Shown one piece after another: positions 36,767 to 45,248 of a DNA stretch of 64,000 nucleotides. The position numbers and the translations under genes are program-made. Below the pieces are notes generated by a model. The model ran no database searches. It had not been told where the DNA came from and worked only from the letters and a program-made list of their open reading frames with translations. The stretch comes from Anaerotignum propionicum DSM 1682 (GTDB lineage: Bacteria; Bacillota; Clostridia; Lachnospirales; Anaerotignaceae). The stretch's first letter is position 1, and each line of letters opens with the position of its first letter. The stretch lies in the NCBI RefSeq assembly GCF_001561955.1, contig NZ_CP014223.1, positions 1,612,001-1,676,000 of the forward strand. Direction: 5' to 3'.

Positions 36767-38012
36767 AAAGATAATCGTTCAGAACGGGTTGCAAGCCATC
36801 CTCTGAAATATCCTGATACATTTGATCTAAACTGCGGCTGTCATCAATCTCAAACTGCTCGTCGCCTTGTGCCCCATCTGATTCCTTTCCTCTGTATTTG
36901 TTTTCATGGTCTCCAATACCCGTTGAGACACCGGCTGAAACTTTAGTAGCCGCAATTTTCACAATACCATTACGGAAAGACGCACTTTCACGAGAAGACA
37001 CCGTAATTCCCACGAAAGGCAAAAAAATACGATATGCACATATCATTTGACAGAGTTGTTTTTCACCCACATCCATAGGATTAATCTTATCGTTATTGAT
37101 GATGGGTCGAAGTCTTGGGCAAGATAGAGACATCTCTGCCTGAGGATATTTTCTTTGTAAATAATACACATGAAGTGCGCTGGCAAGGGCATCCTTTCTA
37201 AAATCCGAAAGACCCAGCAAAGCAGAGAATCCCACGCCCCGCATACCCCCTCTAAGGGCACGTTCTTGGGCATCAAAACGATATGGCCAAACACGCTTAT
37301 GCCCACAAAGATGAATGGTTTCGTATTTCTCTGGGTCATAGGTTTCCTGAAACACAGTCACGTAGTCAGCGCCACATTGATGAAGATATCTATATTCGTC
37401 AGTATTAACGGGATAGATTTCCAGCCCAACCATACGGAAAAATTTTCGTGCCAATTTGCATGCCTCACCAATATAGGCCACATCACTCTGACTACGACTT
37501 TCCCCAGTAAGAATCAGAATTTCCTCCATCCCACTTTCTGCAATCACCTTCATCTCATGCTCAATCTGCTCCATAGTCAATTTTACTCGTTTGATGTGAT
37601 TGTAGCAGTTGAAACCGCAATAAACACAATAGTTCTCGCAATAATTTGCAACATAAAGTGGCGTAAAAAGATACACTGTATTACCAAAATGCTTGCTGCT
37701 TTCCAGTCTTGCTTTTTGAGCTAACTCCTCAAGGAATGGCTCTGCCGCTGGGGATAGCAAAGCCTTGAAATCATCCAGGGAGCAAGTCTCATGCTCTAGC
37801 GCCGTTTTTACATCAAATGCAGTATATTGGGTGTAATCATAGGAATGCATCTGAGTCATAACATCTTTGCAGATGTCGGACTGAATTTGCTCCATCCCGG
37901 GTAAATACTCCATGTGGTTTTTACGATAAGATGGATCAGTTTCCAACAAATGTTTCTTTTCAAGGGCAGATTCAGACAAATGCTCTGAATCTACAAAAAA
38001 TTGATTTTCCAT
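36759..38012 (-). CDS. thiH: 2-iminoacetate synthase ThiH
   Basis: Radical SAM enzyme that cleaves tyrosine to dehydroglycine for the thiazole ring, the anaerobic alternative to ThiO. 417 residues. The cluster motif is CENYCVYCGF (C-x3-C-x2-C) at about residue 125, within a radical SAM/BATS arrangement. AGGAGG lies 8 bases before the ATG and the gap from thiG is 11 bases. It works with ThiG, and its presence fits a strictly anaerobic host. Confidence 0.95.
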   Translation of the reverse strand: MENQFFVDSEHLSESALEKKHLLETDPSYRKNHMEYLPGMEQIQSDICKDVMTQMHSYDYTQYTAFDVKTALEHETCSLDDFKALLSPAAEPFLEELAQKARLESSKHFGNTVYLFTPLYVANYCENYCVYCGFNCYNHIKRVKLTMEQIEHEMKVIAESGMEEILILTGESRSQSDVAYIGEACKLARKFFRMVGLEIYPVNTDEYRYLHQCGADYVTVFQETYDPEKYETIHLCGHKRVWPYRFDAQERALRGGMRGVGFSALLGLSDFRKDALASALHVYYLQRKYPQAEMSLSCPRLRPIINNDKINPMDVGEKQLCQMICAYRIFLPFVGITVSSRESASFRNGIVKIAATKVSAGVSTGIGDHENKYRGKESDGAQGDEQFEIDDSRSLDQMYQDISEDGLQPVLNDYLYV

Positions 38013-38023
38013 AAAATTACCTC

Positions 38024-38797
38024 CTAGTTATGTAGGAAACCCGTCAGTGGATCGGAAGGAGATGCCCCTCGTACAAGGACTCTGCCAAGACCGGAGAGAT
38101 ACGCCTTGCGTCCTGCTTCGATTGCCTGTCGAAATGCAGATGCCATCATGGGGAGATTACCCGCTGTGGCAAGGGCAGTATTCGCCATAATTGCAGCGGC
38201 GCCCATTTCCATTGCCTCGCAAGCCTGAGAGGGTCTGCCTATGCCAGCGTCAACAATGATGGGAAGGTCAATTTCTTCAATTAGAATCTGAATAAACTCT
38301 TTTGTTACAAGTCCTTTGTTGGAGCCAATGGGCGAACCCAAGGGCATAATGGAAGCAGCACCGGCATTCACCAAATCTCTTGCTACATTTAAATCCGGAT
38401 ACATATAAGGCATAACCACAAATCCTTCTTTTGCAAGAATCTCTGTGGCCTTGATTGTCTCCTGATTATCGGGCAACAGATATTTGGAGTCTCGCATAAT
38501 TTCGATTTTCACAAAATTTCCACATCCCAGTTCTCTTGCAAGTCTGGCAATACGCACCGCTTCCTGGGCATTTCTAGCTCCCGAGGTATTGGGCAATAGC
38601 GTAACGCCCTCCGGAATGAAGTCTAAGATATTTTCCTGTTCCTTGGTGTTGGCACGGCGAACGGCAAGGGTAATGATTTCCGCACCGGCATCTTTTACAG
38701 CCGCTTCGATTAAATTTAAAGAATACTTGCCGGAACCCAGAATGAATCTGGATTGAAACGCCTTACCTCCGATGGTCAGTTTATCGTTTGATTGCAT
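38024..38797 (-). CDS. thiG: Thiazole synthase ThiG
   Basis: Builds the thiamine thiazole from deoxyxylulose phosphate, dehydroglycine and ThiS thiocarboxylate. 257 residues, a TIM barrel with [11 protein letters not shown] at the N-terminus, [24 protein letters not shown]-like [22 protein letters not shown] and [18 protein letters not shown]. The ATG at 38797 with AGAAGG 8 bases upstream is chosen over the TTG at 38818. The gap from thiF is 23 bases. Confidence 0.96.
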   Translation of the reverse strand: MQSNDKLTIGGKAFQSRFILGSGKYSLNLIEAAVKDAGAEIITLAVRRANTKEQENILDFIPEGVTLLPNTSGARNAQEAVRIARLARELGCGNFVKIEIMRDSKYLLPDNQETIKATEILAKEGFVVMPYMYPDLNVARDLVNAGAASIMPLGSPIGSNKGLVTKEFIQILIEEIDLPIIVDAGIGRPSQACEAMEMGAAAIMANTALATAGNLPMMASAFRQAIEAGRKAYLSGLGRVLVRGASPSDPLTGFLHN

Positions 38798-38820
38798 TAT
38801 GTATACCTTCTTTCTCAATT

Positions 38821-39462
38821 TTAAACTTCAAATTTTCCTCCAAGAATACGCAGAACCATATGAGCCTGATGTGCGGCACATAACATAACACGGGAGGAAA
38901 AAAGTCCAATATTATCAGCCACATCGCTGACTTCATCTCCGCAGAGATAAAAACAGTTTGTTACCCTTCTTGTATGAATGTTATTTGCTGAATCAATCCC
39001 AGCCATTCCGGAAGCTGCAATCAGATATTTCTCCGGCATCTTTTCCAGCACACCGTTTACCAACAGAGCTTTTGCTTCGGCTACATCAAAGGCTTCGCAA
39101 ATGATATCTGCCCCCTGCAATAACTCCTGAAAATTATTTTCGTCAATTCGTTGGGTATAGGTTGTAATAGCAAGATACGGCGAAATTTCCTTTAAATTGT
39201 CAGCAAGGGCTTTGGTTTTGAAACACCCAATTTGAGATGCTTTATATTGCTGGCGGTGAAGGTTGGTAATATCCACTTCATCAAAATCAATCAAAATCAG
39301 CTTACCCACCCCTGCACGAGCAAGAGAGACGGCGATATTTGAGCCAAGTCCTCCAAGCCCACAGATTGCAACGGTTGCTCTTGCAAATTTATCCTGCAGG
39401 TTCCTTCCATTTCGATTATCAAGAGCCTGCCGCATTTCATCCTTTGTTGGAATGCCGTTCAA
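38821..39462 (-). CDS. thiF: Sulfur carrier protein ThiS adenylyltransferase ThiF
   Basis: Activates the C-terminus of ThiS as an acyl adenylate. About 214 residues: ATP-binding [20 protein letters not shown], then [15 protein letters not shown], which belongs to the E1-like fold. It is shorter than E. coli ThiF and lacks the C-x2-C zinc pairs; this form is typical of the clostridial ThiF family 2. The start is probably TTG at 39462: the in-frame GTG at 39471 is part of the AGGAGGTG ribosome site, which leaves 8 bases to the TTG. It overlaps the thiS stop region (TGAATTG). Confidence 0.92.
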   Translation of the reverse strand: MNGIPTKDEMRQALDNRNGRNLQDKFARATVAICGLGGLGSNIAVSLARAGVGKLILIDFDEVDITNLHRQQYKASQIGCFKTKALADNLKEISPYLAITTYTQRIDENNFQELLQGADIICEAFDVAEAKALLVNGVLEKMPEKYLIAASGMAGIDSANNIHTRRVTNCFYLCGDEVSDVADNIGLFSSRVMLCAAHQAHMVLRILGGKFEV

Positions 39463-39463
39463 T

Positions 39464-39658
39464 TCAACCACCTCCTACAAAACTAACAACTTCAATCACA
39501 TCACCCTTTTTTAACTCAACTGTGCCATAACTCCCTTTGGGAACGATTTCACCATTTCTTTCAACGGCAATCCGTTTGGAATCATAGCTTGTCGTAGACA
39601 AATACTCCATCAGAGTCTTTCCTACAACTTCATGGAATGTTCCATTGATTTTTACCAT
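39464..39658 (-). CDS. thiS: Sulfur carrier protein ThiS
   Basis: A 64-residue ubiquitin-like carrier ending in GGG (EVVSFVGGG); the terminal glycine is adenylated by ThiF and thiocarboxylated to supply sulfur to ThiG. The beta-grasp pattern VKINGTFHEV...LKKGDVIEVVSFVGGG is clear. AAGGAGG lies about 9 bases before the ATG. First gene of the thiS-F-G-H-E operon behind a TPP riboswitch. Confidence 0.94.
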   Translation of the reverse strand: MVKINGTFHEVVGKTLMEYLSTTSYDSKRIAVERNGEIVPKGSYGTVELKKGDVIEVVSFVGGG

Positions 39659-39692
39659 GGCTTAAAACCTCCTTAATAAAAATAAATTAAAA

Positions 39693-39723
39693 ATGGGAAG
39701 TTACCTGATTGGCAACTTCCCAT
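39693..39723 (-). terminator. Riboswitch-controlled terminator of the thiS operon
   Basis: ATGGGAAGTTACC / GGCAACTTCCCAT with one mismatch and a 5-base loop, followed on the minus strand by TTTTTAATTTATTTTTATT. Expression platform of the upstream TPP aptamer. Confidence 0.75.
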
Positions 39724-39737
39724 AAAATTTAAACTCA

Positions 39738-39836
39738 GTCGTCCCTACGTTGGCATTATCCAAATCAGGTTAATGGGTCGAAGGTCATACCTTCCTCTCA
39801 GCCTGTTTGGATGTAAACACCCTCAAGCTCCCCTTA
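39738..39836 (-). promoter_or_regulatory. TPP riboswitch upstream of thiS-F-G-H-E
   Basis: The minus strand has GGGGAGCTTGAGGGTG, GGCTGAGAGGAAGG, CGACCCATTAACCTGATTTG and GATAATGCCAACGTAGGGAC, a clear THI-box. The conserved core is nearly identical to the copy at 35977-36056; the variable P3 arm is longer here. Confidence 0.94.
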
Positions 39837-40158
39837 TTTAATTGTTATTCACAATAATACTACGATATATAGCATTTCGCAAGAAAAATATTAAATTTTT
39901 TTATTTCATAATAATTTCTGATGAAAGTTGGTGAATACAACGAAAACCATTTCACCTTATGTACCACCAACCTTAGATAAAAGAAAGAAACATTCGTTGG
40001 AGTGACGAGAAAATTTGAAAGGCCACAACTTTCGGAGTTTTCACAGATATTTCAGAATCCAGATTTAATGAATCTATAAACCAAATTGTTTTTCATGTCA
40101 TCTAATTGAGTTAACATCATCCTATATGTGAAATCTCTCAGCATAGACTACAAAATTT
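39837..40158. other. Divergent spacer between the thi and bio operons
   Basis: Holds the promoter of the thiS operon (not assigned) and no gene that I can support. Confidence 0.4.
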
Positions 40159-40192
40159 ATTGTAAACCTTTTTAATTCATTAAGTTGACAAT
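40159..40192. promoter_or_regulatory. BirA-type biotin operator
   Basis: ATTGTAAAC, 16-base spacer, GTTGACAAT: an interrupted dyad with one mismatch and the spacing known for Firmicute BirA sites (TTGTAAACC-N14-AGTTGACAA). It sits before the biotin operon and overlaps the -35 hexamer of its promoter, so holo-BirA would block transcription when biotin is plentiful. Confidence 0.82.
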
Positions 40193-40212
40193 AGCAACTG
40201 TTCTTATTATAC
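40185..40212 (+). promoter_or_regulatory. Promoter of the biotin operon
   Basis: TTGACA (40185-40190) and TTATAC (40207-40212) with a 16-base spacer. The -35 lies in the right arm of the BirA operator. The leader is about 150 bases and contains a palindrome ATTTCAACGTTGAAAT (about 40293-40308). Confidence 0.65.
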
Positions 40213-40365
40213 TTTTTCCAATAACTAACTTTTGCAAGAGGTAGCTGCGTCACCCAAATCACCAATCTAATTTCTCCATAGAAAGAAATGAAAAATTTCA
40301 ACGTTGAAATCTGAATTACGTAGAGAAATTGACTAGCATCATAAAAAATTTGAAGGAGCATCTTA

Positions 40366-40932
40366 ATGATAAAAAAACAGTTCTCAATAAAATCTATGAT
40401 TCTGTGTGCCATTTTCACATCTCTGACTGCCATTGGGGCATTCATACGTATCCCAGTTCCCATGGTACCATTCACGCTACAATTCCTCTTTACAATGCTG
40501 GCGGGGCTATTATTAGGGGGAAAACGCGGTTCTATCAGCGTCCTTCTTTACATCATTCTGGGTCTTTTGGGACTGCCCATATTCGCAGAGGGTGGCGGTT
40601 TGGCTTATATTCTCAAACCCAGCTTCGGATATTTAATTGGTTTTTGCGTCAGTACGCTTGTTATCGGAAAGGTTGGGAGAGACTCCCCCATCCCTTCGTT
40701 TAAAAGGCTGCTTATCGCTAACTTTATAGGTCTTTTTATCGTTTATCTTTTTGGAATGGCTTATTATTGGTTGATAAGCACATTTTATCTAGGTACAGGT
40801 ATTGGCCTATGGCCTCTGTTTCTATATTGTTTCCTTCTTGCAGTTCCGGGGGACATCGTGCTTTGCATTCTAGCTGCAATATTGGCCAAAAGGCTAATCC
40901 CTGTTTTACATAATCTAAAATTGGAGGTATAA
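40366..40932 (+). CDS. bioY: Biotin transporter BioY
   Basis: The substrate-binding S component of an ECF transporter, 188 residues and six hydrophobic helices. IRIPVPMVPFTLQFLFTMLA and LLGLPIFAEGGGLAYILKPS are BioY signatures. No EcfA/A'/T genes are adjacent, so it must use shared ECF modules or act alone. GAAGGAG lies 7 bases before the ATG. First gene of bioY-B-D-A, so the host both imports and makes biotin. Confidence 0.94.
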   Translation: MIKKQFSIKSMILCAIFTSLTAIGAFIRIPVPMVPFTLQFLFTMLAGLLLGGKRGSISVLLYIILGLLGLPIFAEGGGLAYILKPSFGYLIGFCVSTLVIGKVGRDSPIPSFKRLLIANFIGLFIVYLFGMAYYWLISTFYLGTGIGLWPLFLYCFLLAVPGDIVLCILAAILAKRLIPVLHNLKLEV

Positions 40933-40933
40933 A

Positions 40934-41905
40934 ATGGAGTACATTTCAGAATTAAAGGAAAAGGTGTTCAATAACTCTCTCATAACCAAAAAAGAAGCAC
41001 TGGCTCTCTATGATGCTCCACTGGAAGAGTTGTGCCAAGCCGCAAATGAGATTCGCATTCATTTTTGTGGTTCTGCCTTTGATATTTGCACCATTATCAA
41101 TGGAAAAAGCGGTCGTTGTTCAGAGGACTGTAAATTTTGCGCCCAGTCCGCCCACTATCACACAAAGATTCAGTCATACTCTATGTTGAGTACAGATACC
41201 CTTTTGACTGAGGCAAAATACAATGATATAAACGGAGTTCTGCGATATTCCATCGTTACATCCGGAAAGGCACTGAATGATGCAGAGCTAGATTCCCTGT
41301 GCGAAAGCGTGCATATCATTGGAAAACAAACTAAAATTTCCGTCTGCGCCTCTCTTGGGCTTCTCAAGGAAAGCCAATTTCAAAAACTGAAGGAGGCAGG
41401 GGTCACACGTATACATAACAATTTGGAGACCTCCCGTAGATATTTTCCAAATGTTTGCTCCACCCATAGTTATGATGAAAAAATCGCCTCTATCCAAGCT
41501 GCCCAAAGGGTGGGGCTTGAGGTTTGCAGCGGTGGAATTATGGGTTTGGGCGAAACTGCAGAAGACCGCGTTGATATGGCACTGACTTTGAGGGAACTGG
41601 GTGTAAACTCCATTCCCATTAATCTGCTGAACCCAATCCCCGGTACACCCTTTGAAAATAATCCCCCATTAACAAATGACGACATGTGCCGCATTGTTGC
41701 AGTTTATCGGTTTTTGTTTCCAAAAGCATCTATTCGCCTTGCCGGTGGACGTGGTCTTTTGGCAGACAAAGGAGAAAGTTGTTTCCTTTCCGGTGGAAAC
41801 GCTGCCATTTCCGGAGATATGCTGACCACAGCAGGAATTTCAATATCCTCTGATATGAAAATGCTGCAAAACCTTGGATATAAGGTGGTGCGCTGGAATG
41901 GGTAA
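40934..41905 (+). CDS. bioB: Biotin synthase BioB
   Basis: Radical SAM enzyme inserting sulfur into dethiobiotin. 323 residues. The radical cluster motif is CSEDCKFCAQSAHY (C-x3-C-x2-C) at about residue 57; the NxE/NLETSRRYFP region and the late ASIRLAGGRG block with the [2Fe-2S] arginine ligand are present. GGAGG lies 7 bases before the ATG, one base after the bioY stop. Its end overlaps bioD. Confidence 0.96.
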   Translation: MEYISELKEKVFNNSLITKKEALALYDAPLEELCQAANEIRIHFCGSAFDICTIINGKSGRCSEDCKFCAQSAHYHTKIQSYSMLSTDTLLTEAKYNDINGVLRYSIVTSGKALNDAELDSLCESVHIIGKQTKISVCASLGLLKESQFQKLKEAGVTRIHNNLETSRRYFPNVCSTHSYDEKIASIQAAQRVGLEVCSGGIMGLGETAEDRVDMALTLRELGVNSIPINLLNPIPGTPFENNPPLTNDDMCRIVAVYRFLFPKASIRLAGGRGLLADKGESCFLSGGNAAISGDMLTTAGISISSDMKMLQNLGYKVVRWNG

Positions 41906-42572
41906 AGGTATTTTCATTACAGGAACAGGAACAGATATCGGAAAAACCTATGTTGCAGCACTTTTGATTAAAAAAATGCGGGATATGGGTATGAACACTG
42001 GCTATTATAAGGGTGTGCTTAGCGGAGCCAAAAACATCTCCGAAAGCGATGCAGGCTATGTCAATGACCTGGCACAAATAGGTCAAGAGCCCGAAACCCT
42101 TGTATCCTATTTGTACAAAGATGCTGTTTCTCCCCATCTTGCTTCAAAGCTTAAAGGAAATCCTGTGGAGCTTAATCAGATAAAGAGGGATTTCATTCAT
42201 GTTAGCGAAAAGTACGATTATGTAGTCGTTGAAGGAAGTGGAGGTATCGTTTGTCCCATCCGTTATGATGATGAGGCACACATTTTTCTAGAAGATATCA
42301 TCAAAAACCTTGAACTTGACACGCTGATTGTTGCAAATGCGGGACTGGGAACCATCAATGCCGTTGTCCTTACCGTTGAATACATGCGTCAAAAAAATAT
42401 CGGCATAAAAGGAATTATTATGAATCATTATACCGGCACTATACTACAAAAGGACAACATAAAAATGATTGAAGCACTCACTGGATTGACAGTTATCTCT
42501 TTGGTTGCACCAAATGATGAAGAACTGACGATAGATCCAACTATGTTATCCGAAATTTTTAAGGAGAAGTAA
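41898..42572 (+). CDS. bioD: Dethiobiotin synthetase BioD
   Basis: ATP-dependent carboxylation of DAPA to dethiobiotin. 224 residues with the P-loop GTGTDIGKTYVAALL at the N-terminus and VVEGSGGIVCPI. The ATG at 41898 overlaps the end of bioB by 8 bases and is preferred over the in-frame TTG at 41874 that lies deeper in bioB. BioA follows after 2 bases. Confidence 0.93.
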   Translation: MGKGIFITGTGTDIGKTYVAALLIKKMRDMGMNTGYYKGVLSGAKNISESDAGYVNDLAQIGQEPETLVSYLYKDAVSPHLASKLKGNPVELNQIKRDFIHVSEKYDYVVVEGSGGIVCPIRYDDEAHIFLEDIIKNLELDTLIVANAGLGTINAVVLTVEYMRQKNIGIKGIIMNHYTGTILQKDNIKMIEALTGLTVISLVAPNDEELTIDPTMLSEIFKEK

Positions 42573-42574
42573 AA

Positions 42575-43909
42575 ATGGACTTAGCTAAAAAAGACCTCAA
42601 ATATATTTGGCATCCCTGCTCTCAAATGAAGGATTATGAAGCACTTCCTCCAATCATCATTGATCGTGGTAAAGGTATCTATCTGTATGATGTAGATGGC
42701 AAGGAATATATAGACATCGTCAGCTCTTGGTGGTGCAATCTGCTGGGGCACTGTAATGAAAAAATCAATGACAGCATCAAAAAACAACTTGATAAACTAG
42801 AACATGTCATATTTGCAAACTTTTCCCATGGGCCAGCAATATCACTCTGCGAGGAACTCAGTGATATTATTCCAAAAGGATTGACGAAATTCAATTTTTC
42901 CGACAATGGTTCTGCTTCCGTGGAATGCGCTCTTAAAATGGCTTTTCAGTATATGCATCAGACAGGAAAACCGAGAAAAAAAAGATTTATGTGTTTATCC
43001 GAAGGGTATCATGGAGAAACAATTGGTGCCCTATCTGTGGGCAGTATGGATCTATACGCCAGTATCTACAAACCCATGCTGATGGATACCATTCATATTG
43101 AAGCACCGGATTGCTACCGTTGTTCCTACGGTAAATGCCGCAATACCTGTGGTGCCGAGTGCTTTGAACATGCTGAAAAAGCCTTTGAACAGTATGCTGA
43201 GGAAACTTGTGCAATCATCATTGAACCATTGCTGCAAGGCAGTGCGGGCATGCGCATCTACCCTCCCATATATCTTAAAAAACTGGATACCCTCTGTAAG
43301 CAATATGATGTTTTGCTCATTGTTGATGAGATCGCCACAGGCTTTGGCAGAACGGGAAAAATGTTTGCCTGTGATTATGCCCAAATCACACCGGATATCA
43401 TGTGTTTATCCAAAGGGCTTACCGGCGGATATTTACCAATGGCTATTACCATCACCACCAACAAAATCTATGATGCTTTTTATGCAGACTACAACGAAGG
43501 AAAAGCATTTATGCACAGTCACACCTACAGTGGGAATCCCCTGGGGTGCAGTGCGGCATTGGCAGTGCAAAAAGTTCTGAAAGAAGATAATGTTCTGGAA
43601 AAAGCAGCTATTCGGGGAAAATATTTGCATCAAAAGCTATGGGAAAACCTTATGGATCATCCTAATGTAGGCGAAATTCGCAATATTGGTCTTATCAATG
43701 CTATAGAGCTTGTTACAGACAAAAAAAAAATCGGGTTTGATCCCCGTCTACGCATTGGATATCAAATTTATAAATCTGCACTCCAAGAAGGTTTGCTGTT
43801 GCGCCCCCTTGGAAATGTGCTATATTTCAATCCTCCTCTGATTATCAATGAAGATGAAATTGACAAAGCAGTAGAACGTTGCATGGCAGCAATTCGTAAA
43901 ATCTTATAG
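42575..43909 (+). CDS. bioA: Adenosylmethionine-8-amino-7-oxononanoate aminotransferase BioA
   Basis: Converts KAPA to DAPA using S-adenosylmethionine. 444 residues. WHPCSQMKDYEALPP at the N-terminus and IVSSWWCNLLGHCN are characteristic of BioA; the PLP lysine is in LSKGLTGGYLPM. AAGGAG lies 7-8 bases before the ATG. No bioF, bioC, bioH or bioW lies in the operon, so KAPA must be made elsewhere or imported. No obvious terminator follows within the next 100 bases. Confidence 0.95.
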   Translation: MDLAKKDLKYIWHPCSQMKDYEALPPIIIDRGKGIYLYDVDGKEYIDIVSSWWCNLLGHCNEKINDSIKKQLDKLEHVIFANFSHGPAISLCEELSDIIPKGLTKFNFSDNGSASVECALKMAFQYMHQTGKPRKKRFMCLSEGYHGETIGALSVGSMDLYASIYKPMLMDTIHIEAPDCYRCSYGKCRNTCGAECFEHAEKAFEQYAEETCAIIIEPLLQGSAGMRIYPPIYLKKLDTLCKQYDVLLIVDEIATGFGRTGKMFACDYAQITPDIMCLSKGLTGGYLPMAITITTNKIYDAFYADYNEGKAFMHSHTYSGNPLGCSAALAVQKVLKEDNVLEKAAIRGKYLHQKLWENLMDHPNVGEIRNIGLINAIELVTDKKKIGFDPRLRIGYQIYKSALQEGLLLRPLGNVLYFNPPLIINEDEIDKAVERCMAAIRKIL

Positions 43910-44283
43910 GTTTATATAAAAAAAGAGAAACAAAATCCCTGTTCCCTTTGATTCATCACTCTCCCACACAATTTTCCCAGCTTGGGGCAGAGAAATCAGA
44001 CAAGGCCTTCCAAGACCGCTTCTGCCTGCATCTTGCAATAGCAGTCAATGATTTTTCATTACATATCCTGGTGGTTGAATAAGATTAGATCATACAGTTA
44101 ATTAAATACTTCTGCATAAGTTTAAAAGATCTGCTTCCTGAACATGCATGAACTCAAAATACTTTTTTACAAGATTTTCCTTTCTTTTCGAATTACTTGG
44201 TAGTATACTTATGGAATGGCTTAATTCACTTTAGGTGATTTAAGTGGATAGAATAATTTGAAATTAATGAAAGAAGGGTGGAA
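43910..44283. other. Spacer between bioA and the MBL-fold gene
   Basis: No gene is supported. The minus strand has short protein-like runs broken by stops (for example EFMHVQEADLLNLCRSI near 44115-44165), perhaps a decayed gene, but the signal is weak. Confidence 0.35.
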
Positions 44284-45048
44284 ATGGAGGAAGACTGGTT
44301 TACAATAGATAAAATCGATAACGCTACGTACATAATCAGTGAATATCGTCACTGGGAGGAAACACACTGTTACTTACTAAACGGAGAAGACCGCAGTTTG
44401 CTCATTGACACAGGACTTGGTATTTCTAATATTTATGATGTAGTGAAACTGTTGACGGATAAACCTATAACGGCAGTTGCAACGCATATCCATTGGGATC
44501 ATATCGGTGGACACAAATATTTCCCGGATTTTTATGCCCACGAAGAAGAACTCGTCTGGTTGAGAGGAGGATTTCCTTTATCCATGGACACAATACGTGA
44601 AATGGTATTAGATCGCTGTGACCCGCCCGAAGGATATGATGTGGGTACTTATGAATTTTTCCAAGGTGAGCCCACAAAAGTATTATATGGTAATGAAGTT
44701 ATAGACCTGGGAGGCAGAAGCATTGAGATAATCCATACTCCCGGACATTCCCCTGGGCATATTTGTTTTTATGAGGCGGCAAGAGGCTATCTCTTTACAG
44801 GGGATTTAATCTATAAGGACACCTTGTTTGCTTACTATCCTTCCACAGATCCACAGGCCTATCTTTGTTCTCTCGAAAGTATTTCAAGCCTTTCCGTTGA
44901 AAAGGTGTTTCCGGCACATCATACACTGGACATTCAGCCTGAAATTATAATTCGTATGAGAGATGCTTTGAGAAAGCTAAAAGCAGAGGGAAAGCTGCAC
45001 CACGGAAGTGGTACGTTTGATTATGGCGACTGGGCAATCTGGATGTAG
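44284..45048 (+). CDS. Metallo-beta-lactamase-fold hydrolase
   Basis: A 254-residue MBL-fold enzyme. The metal-binding motif is THIHWDHIGGH, followed by the later ligands in IHTPGHSPGHICF, the aspartate in FTGDLIYKD and the histidine in PAHHTLD. This is the glyoxalase II-like branch of the superfamily. Substrate is unknown. The ATG at 44284 after AAGGGTGG is chosen; a GTG at 44278 overlaps that site. It stands alone and ends with a strong terminator. Confidence 0.85.
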   Translation: MEEDWFTIDKIDNATYIISEYRHWEETHCYLLNGEDRSLLIDTGLGISNIYDVVKLLTDKPITAVATHIHWDHIGGHKYFPDFYAHEEELVWLRGGFPLSMDTIREMVLDRCDPPEGYDVGTYEFFQGEPTKVLYGNEVIDLGGRSIEIIHTPGHSPGHICFYEAARGYLFTGDLIYKDTLFAYYPSTDPQAYLCSLESISSLSVEKVFPAHHTLDIQPEIIIRMRDALRKLKAEGKLHHGSGTFDYGDWAIWM

Positions 45049-45055
45049 ATGTATA

Positions 45056-45092
45056 ATAATAAGCAGAGAGCAATCACTCTCTGCTTATTATT
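45056..45092 (+). terminator. Terminator of the MBL-fold gene
   Basis: A perfect 15-bp stem (ATAATAAGCAGAGAG / CTCTCTGCTTATTAT) with a 7-base loop, followed by TCTTTATT. Confidence 0.8.
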
Positions 45093-45173
45093 CTTTATTC
45101 CGATTAAGTAAGAAAAGATTTCACAAGAGTCCTCTACTAGAATCCCAGCTTAAGATAACTTTCTGTGAATGCA

Positions 45174-45213
45174 AAAAAGGCTTTGTTCATAACAGAATAA
45201 GCAAAGCCTTTTT
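45174..45213 (-). terminator. Terminator of the RND efflux operon
   Basis: A perfect 12-bp stem (AAAAAGGCTTTG / CAAAGCCTTTTT) 36 bases past the RND stop; the minus strand continues with TTTTTT. Confidence 0.8.
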
Positions 45214-45248
45214 ATATAATCTTACCCAACTTTTTTGAAACTTTGAAA

